DNA of 64,000 bases. Source: Burkholderia cepacia. Its GTDB lineage: Bacteria; Pseudomonadota; Gammaproteobacteria; Burkholderiales; Burkholderiaceae. The translations under genes were made by a program, and so were the position numbers. The stretch lies in contig NZ_LDWR01000055.1 in the NCBI RefSeq assembly GCF_001039005.1, positions 186,001 to 250,000 of the forward strand. The letters are read 5' to 3'. Positions 32,325 to 39,227 of this stretch are shown here, one piece after another. The notes under the pieces were generated by a model. It was not told the DNA's origin. It saw only the letters and a list, made by a program, of their open reading frames with translations, and did no database searches. Position 1 is the stretch's first letter; the number at the start of each line of letters is the position of its first letter.

Positions 32325-33296
32325 TTACCATTGCACCGGCTCGATCGTCCGGTCGAACGCGGCTTCGAGCACCGCGGTTTCTCGATCGTCAAGCGTCAGG
32401 TCGAGCGCCGCGAGCGCATCGGTCACGTGATGCGGCTTTGACAATCCGACGATCGGCGCCGTGACGCCGGGCCGTCGCAGCGCCCACGCGAGGGCGATCC
32501 GGGCGGGCGCCAGGCCGCGTGCCTGCGCCACCTGTCCGACGGCCTCGACGGTCGCCGCGACCGCGTCGCGGCCGTCGTACCAGGACACCATCTGCCGGTC
32601 GGTCGCGGCCCGCGTCGTCCCGGCATCGCGCGAGCCGGCCAGCAACCCGCGGCCAAGCGGCGACCACGGCGTGTACGCGACGCCTTCCTCGATGCACAGC
32701 GGCAGCATGTCGCGTTCGTCGTCGCGGCAGATCAGGCTGTACTGGCTCTGCATCGACGCGAACCGGGCGAGGCCGTGATGCCGCTGGAATGCGAGCATTT
32801 TCATGAACTGCCACGCATGCATCGACGAGGCGCCGAGATAACGGACCTTGCCGCTCCTCACGATTGCGTCGAGCGCGTCGAGCGTTTCGTCGATCGGCGT
32901 ATCCGGATCGAACCGGTGAACGACGTAGAGATCGACGTAATCGGTCCCGAGGCGCTGCAGCGACGCGTCGATACTTGCGAACAGATGCTTGCGCGACAGC
33001 CCGCGCGCATTCGGACCGTCGCCGGTCGGGAAGAACACCTTGGTCGCGATCACCACGTCGTCGCGCGTCGCGAAATCACGCAGCGCGCGCCCGAGAATGC
33101 GTTCGCTCTCGCCGCCCGAGTAGATGTCGGCCGTGTCGAAAAACGTCACACCGGCGTCCAGCGCCGCGCGGATGAACGGGCGCGCCGTGTCCTCGGTCGC
33201 GACCCACGGCCGCCACGACGGATCGCCGTAGGTCATGCAGCCCAGACACAGCTTCGACACCTTCAGCCCGGACGTTCCCAGTCTCACGTACTCCAT
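32325..33296 (-). CDS. Aldo/keto reductase
   Basis: A 323-residue NADPH-dependent reductase of the AKR superfamily. The catalytic tetrad is visible: D in FFDTADIYSGGES (with the general acid Tyr), K in IATKVFF and H in YVVHRFD. The NADPH-binding C-terminal loop is GLSKPHHV. Start at 33296 has GGAGG eight bases upstream. It is the last gene of a probable operon cupin-SDR-AKR read leftward from 34639. Substrate unknown. Confidence 0.92.
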   Translation of the reverse strand: MEYVRLGTSGLKVSKLCLGCMTYGDPSWRPWVATEDTARPFIRAALDAGVTFFDTADIYSGGESERILGRALRDFATRDDVVIATKVFFPTGDGPNARGLSRKHLFASIDASLQRLGTDYVDLYVVHRFDPDTPIDETLDALDAIVRSGKVRYLGASSMHAWQFMKMLAFQRHHGLARFASMQSQYSLICRDDERDMLPLCIEEGVAYTPWSPLGRGLLAGSRDAGTTRAATDRQMVSWYDGRDAVAATVEAVGQVAQARGLAPARIALAWALRRPGVTAPIVGLSKPHHVTDALAALDLTLDDRETAVLEAAFDRTIEPVQW

Positions 33297-33321
33297 TGAT
33301 TCATCCTCCGTGAGGCGCCGA

Positions 33322-34131
33322 TCAGCGCATGCCGCCGATCGTGTAGCCGCCGTCGACGAGGATCGATTCGCCGGTCACGAAACGCGCTTCGTCGCTGCAG
33401 AGCCAGACGGCCGCGTCCGCCACGTCCTCGGGGGTGCCGATCCGCCGCGCGGGCGTGAACGCGGCGAACGGGCGGAACATCTCGTCGTCGCCGAACCGGC
33501 GCGCCATCGGCGTGTCGATGATGCCGGGGTTGACGTTGTTGATCCGGATCCCGTGCGGGCCGCCTTCGAGCGCGACCGCGCGCACCAGCGCATCGAGCGC
33601 GCCCTTGCTCGCCGAATAGGTCGACGAGCCGGCCAGCGCGCCTTTCGCAAGCCAGGACGACGTATTCACGATTGCACCGCCGCCGTGCGCGAGCATCGCC
33701 TCCATCTCGTATTTGATCGACAGCCAGGTGCCCTTGAGGTTGGTGGCGATCACGTCGTCGAAGTCGGCCTCCGTCTGCTCCACGATCGGCGCGAACGTGC
33801 CCTCCGTGCCGGCGTTGTTGAACGCCGCGTGCAACGCGCCGTAGCGTTCGACCGTCGCGTCGACGAGCGCGCGTATGCCGTCGGCCGAGGCGATGTCGAC
33901 GGGGATCGCGAACGCTTCGCCGCCGCGTTCGGCGATTGCGCGCACGGTGTCGTCGAGCGGCGCCGCGCGGCGTCCGGCCACGACGACGCGGGCGCCGTCG
34001 CGCGCGAACGCGAGTGCGGCCGCCCGGCCGATGCCGGTGCCGCCGCCCGTGACGAGCGCGACGCGCCCGTCGAGCCGGGGCCGCGGCTGCGTCGTGGAGG
34101 AGGGGATGGATCGGGTGTGTGAATCGGACAT
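33322..34131 (-). CDS. SDR-family oxidoreductase
   Basis: A 269-residue classical short-chain dehydrogenase. The Rossmann motif TGGGTGIGRAAALAF, the NNAGTEG segment, the catalytic Ser and YxxxK pair (STYSASKGALDALVR) and the PG motif after it (NVNPGIIDTPM) are all present. It would use NAD(P)H to reduce or oxidise a small alcohol or ketone. It lies 25 bp before the AKR gene and 52 bp after the cupin gene on the same strand, fitting a single operon. Confidence 0.93.
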   Translation of the reverse strand: MSDSHTRSIPSSTTQPRPRLDGRVALVTGGGTGIGRAAALAFARDGARVVVAGRRAAPLDDTVRAIAERGGEAFAIPVDIASADGIRALVDATVERYGALHAAFNNAGTEGTFAPIVEQTEADFDDVIATNLKGTWLSIKYEMEAMLAHGGGAIVNTSSWLAKGALAGSSTYSASKGALDALVRAVALEGGPHGIRINNVNPGIIDTPMARRFGDDEMFRPFAAFTPARRIGTPEDVADAAVWLCSDEARFVTGESILVDGGYTIGGMR

Positions 34132-34183
34132 GATGGGTGGCGCTCCGCGTCAGGGTGAAACGAGCCGGCCGAAGGGCCGGCGC

Positions 34184-34639
34184 TCAGTCTTCGCCGTCCG
34201 GAACGGTCAGCGGTGCGCCGGGCGTGCCGGCGTAGAACACGATCAGCTCGGCGGTCTCGTCGCCGGTTTCGCCGCGATGTGCGCCATCGACCATTTCCGG
34301 CACCACGTCGCCGGGGCCGAGCGCCAGCCGCTTGCCGTCGCTGCGGCGTACGGCGGTCAGATGGCCCGACAGCACGTAGCCGATGTTGATCGACGGATGC
34401 GTGTGCCAGGGCAGTACGGCGTGCGGCGGGATGGTGTAGCGTACGACGGTCACCTCGGGCTGATGCGTCGGGTAGGCTCGGTAGGGCGAGCCGTCCCATG
34501 CGTGCGTGGTTCGCAGCAGCACCGTCTCGACGACGCGGGCGGGCGCATCGTCCGCGAGCGCGGGCGACGACGCACCGGCGATGATCGAGGCGGCCGCGAC
34601 GGCGGCGCGGGAGGCGATGGAAAACGAGCGCAGGTTCAT
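34184..34639 (-). CDS. Exported cupin-domain protein
   Basis: A 151-residue protein with a signal peptide (residues 1 to about 32, MNLRSFSIASRAAVAAAS, ending SPALADD) and a single cupin barrel. The metal-binding motif is LPWHTHPSINIGYVLSGHL, followed by PGDVVPEM. It is probably a periplasmic sugar-, acid- or metal-binding protein or small isomerase. The ATG at 34639 is chosen because it begins the signal peptide; the frame to 34762 adds unrelated residues. First gene of the leftward cluster and divergent from the LysR gene. Confidence 0.82.
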   Translation of the reverse strand: MNLRSFSIASRAAVAAASIIAGASSPALADDAPARVVETVLLRTTHAWDGSPYRAYPTHQPEVTVVRYTIPPHAVLPWHTHPSINIGYVLSGHLTAVRRSDGKRLALGPGDVVPEMVDGAHRGETGDETAELIVFYAGTPGAPLTVPDGED

Positions 34640-34719
34640 GGTGAGCGGCCCGTGCGGGCTGATCGTCGAAGATGGCGCCATTGTGCGAAGCGGGGCGGCA
34701 CGCGAGTAGCACCGGTCCG

Positions 34720-34736
34720 GTTGAAACCGATTCAAC
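34720..34736. promoter_or_regulatory. LysR-type operator, T-N11-A
   Basis: GTTGAA-ACCGA-TTCAAC is a perfect inverted repeat containing the T-N11-A pattern of LysR sites, in the 164-bp region between the cupin gene and the LysR gene. It is probably the regulatory site of the divergent cluster. Confidence 0.65.
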
Positions 34737-34803
34737 TTGACGGACCGGCGTCGCGACGCCATTGACGAGTGCCCGGACGTGCCGGGTTCGACAGGAGCAC
34801 CGA

Positions 34804-35736
34804 ATGGATCGTTTGAAGGCGCTGACGGTATTCGTGCGCGTCGCAGTCGCGGGCGGCATCAGCGCGGGCGCACGCGAGCTCGGCATGACGCCGCAGGCGG
34901 CCAGCAAGCAGGTCGCCGCGCTCGAGGCGCTGCTGAACGTGCGGCTGTTCCAGCGCTCGACGCATCACATCGCGCTGACGGCCGAGGGCGAGCGCCTGCT
35001 CGCGCAATGCCGCGGCGCGGTCGGAGAACTGGAAACCGCGTTGCGTACGCTCGACGACGATCGCGCGCACGCGGTCGGCACGATCCGCGTCGCGGCGCCT
35101 TACTCGCTCGCCCGGCGCTTTCTCGCGCCGTTGCTCGGCGAGTTCTGCGACCGGCAGCCGGGCGTGACGGCCGAGCTGATCGTCAGCGACGACATGGCCG
35201 ACATCGTCGAGCAGCGGATCGACATCGCGGTGCGGACCGGCAATCTGCCCGACAGCGGGCTGATCGCGCGCCGCGTCGCCGATCTGCAGCTGGTCGTCTG
35301 CGCGGCGCCGGCGTATCTGCGCCGCCACGGCGAGCCGCAAACGGTCGATGCATTGCGCGATCACCGCTGCACGGCGTTCCTGTATCCGCGCACGGGCAAG
35401 CCGTTTCCATGGGAGTTTCTCGTCGACGGCCGCGTCGACACGCAACAGGTGCACCCGTTCATCGCGACCAACGACATCGACGCCGAACTCGACATCGTGC
35501 TGAGCGGTGCCGCGATCGGCCAGTTCTTCGGTTATTCGGTCCACGCGCACGTGCGCGAGGGCCGTCTCGTGCCGCTGCTGACGCAGCACGCCACCGCTCG
35601 CTACGGGCTCTATCTGTGCATGCCGCAGCGCACGCATCTCCCGCTGCGGAGCCGGTTGCTGATGGATTTCCTTGCGGCCCGGCTCGGCGCGCATCCGGAA
35701 CTCGCGCCACTCCCGCTGGCGGGGGCGCCGGCTTGA
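34804..35736 (+). CDS. LysR-family regulator of the cupin-SDR-AKR cluster
   Basis: A 310-residue LTTR: winged helix at about 5-65 (FVRVAVAGGISAGARELGMTP, KQVAALEALLNVRLF) and effector domain with APYSLARRFLAPLLG and RTGNLPDSGLIARRV, of the DmlR/CrgA-like branch. ATG 34804 has AGGAG upstream; a longer reading from 34762 adds a poorly supported tail. Divergent from the cupin gene, with a T-N11-A palindrome between them, so local regulation of the oxidoreductase cluster is likely (inference). Confidence 0.92.
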   Translation: MDRLKALTVFVRVAVAGGISAGARELGMTPQAASKQVAALEALLNVRLFQRSTHHIALTAEGERLLAQCRGAVGELETALRTLDDDRAHAVGTIRVAAPYSLARRFLAPLLGEFCDRQPGVTAELIVSDDMADIVEQRIDIAVRTGNLPDSGLIARRVADLQLVVCAAPAYLRRHGEPQTVDALRDHRCTAFLYPRTGKPFPWEFLVDGRVDTQQVHPFIATNDIDAELDIVLSGAAIGQFFGYSVHAHVREGRLVPLLTQHATARYGLYLCMPQRTHLPLRSRLLMDFLAARLGAHPELAPLPLAGAPA

Positions 35737-35799
35737 CGCGCAGCGCCCTGGTTGCGAGCGCGCCGATGCGCTTGAGTGTCGGATACCGGCGCGCGTACG

Positions 35800-36363
35800 T
35801 CAGTGCGCGGGTGTGGCGGTGCCGCCGTGCGACCGATCGCGGTGCGTATCTCGCATCGCATCGAGGACGGCCTCCAGCATCCCGATCGCGTCCGCCTGCC
35901 GCTTGATCGCCAGCCGCTGTTCCCCGAGCGAGCGCAGCGTCGCCCCGCCGAAATATTCCATGATGTCCGGCAGGCGGCGTACGGTGCCGCGACTGCCCCA
36001 GCAGCCGTCGTCGATTTCCGTCGGCAGCACCCAGACGCGCGACGCGATGGCGTCGAGCGAGACGCCTTCCGCGCGTGCGACCGCAGCCGTGACGTCGGCG
36101 ATCAGCCCGGCGCGCGCGGCGTCCGTGTACTGGCCTTCCGGCACGGTCGGCACGATCCGGTAGATCGGCGCGGGCGCCAGTTCGCCGGAGCGGTACACGG
36201 CCGCCGGCCGGTGGACGAAGATCCACGTCACATCCCGCACGCGCGGGTCACTCGGGTCGAGTCCTTCGTGACGGATCAGGATCTCGGTCAGTTCGCTAAT
36301 CAATTGCGCTTCGGCAGGCTGCGCGAGCGCACCTTCGGGGATCGCGACGTCGATCATCGGCAT
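35800..36363 (-). CDS. Tautomerase-family protein, long form
   Basis: A 187-residue protein starting MPMIDVAIPEGAL, so catalytic Pro1 is exposed after Met removal, as in 4-oxalocrotonate tautomerases. The second half (RVWVLPTEIDDGCWGSRGTV) resembles the cis-CaaD/MSAD-type larger tautomerases made of two fused repeats, which fits the length. A Thr/His/Asp-rich tail follows. It is downstream of the GlxA-type regulator on the same strand, 150 bp away. Substrate unknown. Confidence 0.8.
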   Translation of the reverse strand: MPMIDVAIPEGALAQPAEAQLISELTEILIRHEGLDPSDPRVRDVTWIFVHRPAAVYRSGELAPAPIYRIVPTVPEGQYTDAARAGLIADVTAAVARAEGVSLDAIASRVWVLPTEIDDGCWGSRGTVRRLPDIMEYFGGATLRSLGEQRLAIKRQADAIGMLEAVLDAMRDTHRDRSHGGTATPAH

Positions 36364-36513
36364 GGTGGTGTCCTGGTTCGGTTGAGAGAGCGTCGTTCCC
36401 GGATCCGGGCGACGTGAACCCAGTGTAGGAACCGCGCCCTTGCGCGCGAAGTGGCGAAACTGCCATTCGGCAATGCCATTTCGGACATTGCGATCGATGC
36501 CGATGCCAGACGG

Positions 36514-37506
36514 CTAGCGCATGAAGCGGCGGCGATATTCGCCGGGCGCAATGCCCGTCTCGCGCTTGAAGAGCTGGCGAAAGCCGCTGATGTCCGTGTA
36601 GCCGACGCGCTCGCAGATCGCGTCGACCCCGATCTTCGTTTCGGCCAGCAGCCGCTTCGCGACCTCGATCCTGAGCGTCTGCAGATACTTGAGCGGCGGT
36701 GCTCCCACCGCCTCCCTGAAGCGGCGATGCAGCGTGCGTTCGCTCATCGCCACGTGCTCGCTCAAGCGGGCGAGGCTGAACGGCTCGCGCAGGTGTCTTT
36801 CCATCCAGCGCAGTGCGCGCGCAACAGCCGCATCATCGTGTCCGGTGTGGCTCATCTGCGAGACATCGATGTACGAATCCTGCGAAATGCGGTTCATGTC
36901 GATCAGCATGAGCTTCGCGACTGACGCCGCAAGACGCGGGTTCGCGAGCTTGTCGACGAGGCGCAGCGCGAGATTCTGATACGACGTGATGGCGCCGCCG
37001 CAGAGAATGCCGTCCTGCTCGGTCAGCACCTCCGATGCGCGCAGCGCGACGTCCGGGTAACGCGCCTGGAAGGTCGACGCTTTCGACCAGTGCGTGGTGG
37101 CGGCGCGTCCGTCGAGCAAGCCGGCCTCGGCCAGCAGGAACGCGCCGGTGCAATAAGTCGCGATCAGCGTGCCGCGCGCATGCTGTCGGCGCAGCGCGTC
37201 GAGCAGCGGCGCGAGCGAGCCGGGGCGTGCGAGCAGCCGCTCCAGATCGGCGACGAACGGGGCGGTCAGCCAGATTGCATCGGCGGCACTGCCGCCGTCG
37301 ATCGTGCCGTCGACCGGGACGATCTGGCCGGAGGCCGTGCGAACCGGCCGGCCGTCGATCGATTCGATGCGCCACCGGAACGGGGCGACTGTCCGGCGGG
37401 CCGGCGTCGTGGGAGCGAGATGATTGGCCGCGGTAAGGATGTCGGTCGGCGCGGCGATGCCGGACGCGAGGGCATGATCGACTGCCCAGATCCTGATGAG
37501 TGGCAT
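36514..37506 (-). CDS. GlxA-family regulator (DJ-1/PfpI plus AraC HTH)
   Basis: A 330-residue regulator. The N-terminal class I glutamine-amidotransferase-like domain carries the nucleophile-elbow Cys at about residue 119 (ATYCTGAFLLAEAGLL). The C-terminal AraC domain has two helix-turn-helix units, REPFSLARLSEHVAMSERTL and VDAICERVGYTDISGFRQLF. Such proteins sense small ligands through the DJ-1 fold. The ATG at 37506 is taken; an ATG 13 codons upstream (37545) is also in frame. It may regulate the tautomerase gene downstream. Confidence 0.88.
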   Translation of the reverse strand: MPLIRIWAVDHALASGIAAPTDILTAANHLAPTTPARRTVAPFRWRIESIDGRPVRTASGQIVPVDGTIDGGSAADAIWLTAPFVADLERLLARPGSLAPLLDALRRQHARGTLIATYCTGAFLLAEAGLLDGRAATTHWSKASTFQARYPDVALRASEVLTEQDGILCGGAITSYQNLALRLVDKLANPRLAASVAKLMLIDMNRISQDSYIDVSQMSHTGHDDAAVARALRWMERHLREPFSLARLSEHVAMSERTLHRRFREAVGAPPLKYLQTLRIEVAKRLLAETKIGVDAICERVGYTDISGFRQLFKRETGIAPGEYRRRFMR

Positions 37507-37693
37507 GGTGGCGGGAATGGCCTTGTGTGAGGTCGATCCTACCACCTCATGTCATGTATCCGTAGCGCACGGTCGACTGCGCGGATGCCCGGCCGGATTG
37601 CCAGCGCGTTGTGCGATCGGCCCGCACCGGGTTGCCCCGTTCGGTATCCCGGCGGCCGCCGCGTTTTCCGAGGCGAGGCGCCAGAAACGACAA

Positions 37694-37724
37694 GGCCGCC
37701 CGGCGCCGAAGCGCGCGGGCGGCC
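37694..37724. terminator. Hairpin downstream of the small exported-protein gene
   Basis: GGCCGCCCG and CGGGCGGCC form a 9-bp stem with a 13-base loop, just after the leftward gene ending at 37752. The T-run on the minus strand is only two bases, so it is a weak terminator candidate. Confidence 0.45.
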
Positions 37725-37751
37725 CTGCTTGTCAGGCGATGGCGAGGTCGA

Positions 37752-38075
37752 TCAGCACTCGCCTTTCTTCGCGTGTCCCGGCGGGCAGTGGTAGTCGCCG
37801 CGTCGGTCGTCGCCGCGGCGGTCGTGGTCGTCGTGACCGCGATGACGCTGGTGATCTTCCCACTCGCGGCGTTCCCAGTAACGGTGGCCGTCCCAGTAGC
37901 GGTCGCCATGCCAGCCGACGATGACCGCGGGCCCCGGGGCGACCATGACGGGTGCGGGGGCGACGACGACCGGCGCGGGCGTGCCGATGTTGACGTCGAC
38001 GTTGACTGCATGAGCGAGGCCGGACAGCGAAAGGCCGAGGCCGGCGAAGGCGAGGGCGATCAGCGAGCGTTGCAT
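37752..38075 (-). CDS. Small exported His/Arg/Asp-rich protein
   Basis: A 107-residue protein with a signal peptide (MQRSLIALAFAGLGLSLS, cleavage after AHA). The mature part starts VNVDVNIGTPAPVVVAPAPV, resembling YXWGXW-type exported proteins in its Pro/Val/Ala-rich stretch and aromatic GWHGDRYWDGHRYW segment, then a region rich in His, Asp and Arg (RRGDDRRGDYH) ending CPPGHAKKGEC with two Cys. Function unknown; metal binding is a guess from composition. It stands alone between divergent and convergent neighbours. Confidence 0.75.
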   Translation of the reverse strand: MQRSLIALAFAGLGLSLSGLAHAVNVDVNIGTPAPVVVAPAPVMVAPGPAVIVGWHGDRYWDGHRYWERREWEDHQRHRGHDDHDRRGDDRRGDYHCPPGHAKKGEC

Positions 38076-38467
38076 GTTCTTTTCCGTGAGGTCGTTATGA
38101 ATAGGCCGGCGCGACGCGATGGAAGCGAGGGGGACCGTTCCACCGGGGGGAACGCCGCGCCGACAGAATGCAGTGTGCTGGCGCGTGACGGAAAAGGCGA
38201 GGCGGGTTTATTACAGCGGGTTGGCGGCCGGCGAGGGCGGGGTGCGGGTATCGGGCCGCGCAATTTGACAATGGCGGGCCGCGGGTATGGACGATTGCGC
38301 CGCATCGCGCGGCATCGGCTGCACGGATTTGACATTCGGCGGCGCGCGGCCGCGAAGCGCGATTAACAGCGCGTTACAAAGTGACGCGCGGCAGGTGGTC
38401 GAGTCGCCAGGCCTGCCGCGCCGGAAGCAGTACGCCGGCCGTCGGGCCGGCTCATGCCACCGATGAA
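38076..38467. other. 392-bp region without a supported gene
   Basis: It lies upstream of the small exported-protein gene (leftward) and downstream of the LOG gene (leftward), so it should contain the promoter of the former. Short shadow frames only; no palindrome or repeat caught my eye. Confidence 0.5.
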
Positions 38468-39226
38468 TTACAGATAGAACATCCGGTCTTCGTCAGGCCG
38501 CGGCTGCTGCTCTTCCGAGCCTTCGCCTTCTTCCTCGCCGCTGTCCTCGTAGAACGCGAGCACTGCGTCGAGCACCTGGTCGGGATCGTCGATCACCTGC
38601 ATCAGATCCATGTCTTCCGGATTGATCAGGCCCATCGGAATCAGCTGGTCGCGGAACCATTGCAGCAGCCCCTTCCAGAACTCGCTGCCGACGAGGATGA
38701 TCGGCACGAGGCGCGATTTTTTCGTCTGGATCAGCGTGAGCACTTCGGACAGCTCGTCGAGCGTGCCGAAACCGCCCGGCATCACGATCACCGCATCCGA
38801 GTTCTTCACGAACGTGACCTTGCGCGTGAAGAAGTGGCGGAAGCGCAGCGAGATGTCCTGGTAGTGGTTGCCGGCCTGCTCGTGCGGCAGCTCGATGTTC
38901 AGGCCGACCGACGGCGCCTTGCCGGCGTGCGCGCCCTTGTTCGCGGCTTCCATGATGCCGGGGCCGCCGCCGGAGATCACGGCGAAGCCGGCGTCGGACA
39001 GCTTGCGCGCGATCTGCACGGCGAGCTTGTAGTGCGGCGTGTCGGGTTTGAGGCGGGCAGAACCGTAGATGCTGACAGCCGGGCGGATCTCCGACAGGTA
39101 CTCGGTCGCCTCGATAAACTCTGCCATAATCGTGAACATCTGCCACGATGCGCGCGCCTTCTTGGCCGTCGCGCGTTCTTGATCTGCGAGCGAACGCAGA
39201 CTCGGAATCACTTTTCTCTTGTTCAT
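38468..39226 (-). CDS. LOG-family nucleotide 5'-monophosphate phosphoribohydrolase
   Basis: A 252-residue lysine-decarboxylase-like LOG protein. It has the signature PGGFGTLDELSE for nucleotide binding and catalysis, and GGGPGIMEAANKGAHAG. Such enzymes release nucleobases from nucleoside monophosphates. The C-terminus is an acidic low-complexity tail (SGEEEGEGSEEQQ). Start ATG at 39226; the polA ATG begins at 39228 on the opposite strand, so the two start codons are separated by a single base. Each promoter must then lie within the other's coding region, unless the LOG gene starts downstream at an internal Met (MFTIM). Confidence 0.9.
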   Translation of the reverse strand: MNKRKVIPSLRSLADQERATAKKARASWQMFTIMAEFIEATEYLSEIRPAVSIYGSARLKPDTPHYKLAVQIARKLSDAGFAVISGGGPGIMEAANKGAHAGKAPSVGLNIELPHEQAGNHYQDISLRFRHFFTRKVTFVKNSDAVIVMPGGFGTLDELSEVLTLIQTKKSRLVPIILVGSEFWKGLLQWFRDQLIPMGLINPEDMDLMQVIDDPDQVLDAVLAFYEDSGEEEGEGSEEQQPRPDEDRMFYL

Positions 39227-39227
39227 A

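Noticed and set aside
39219..39227. TTG start for polA three codons upstream
   Set aside because: The ATG at 39228 gives the usual N-terminus; the TTG version would overlap the LOG start codon and has no ribosome site.
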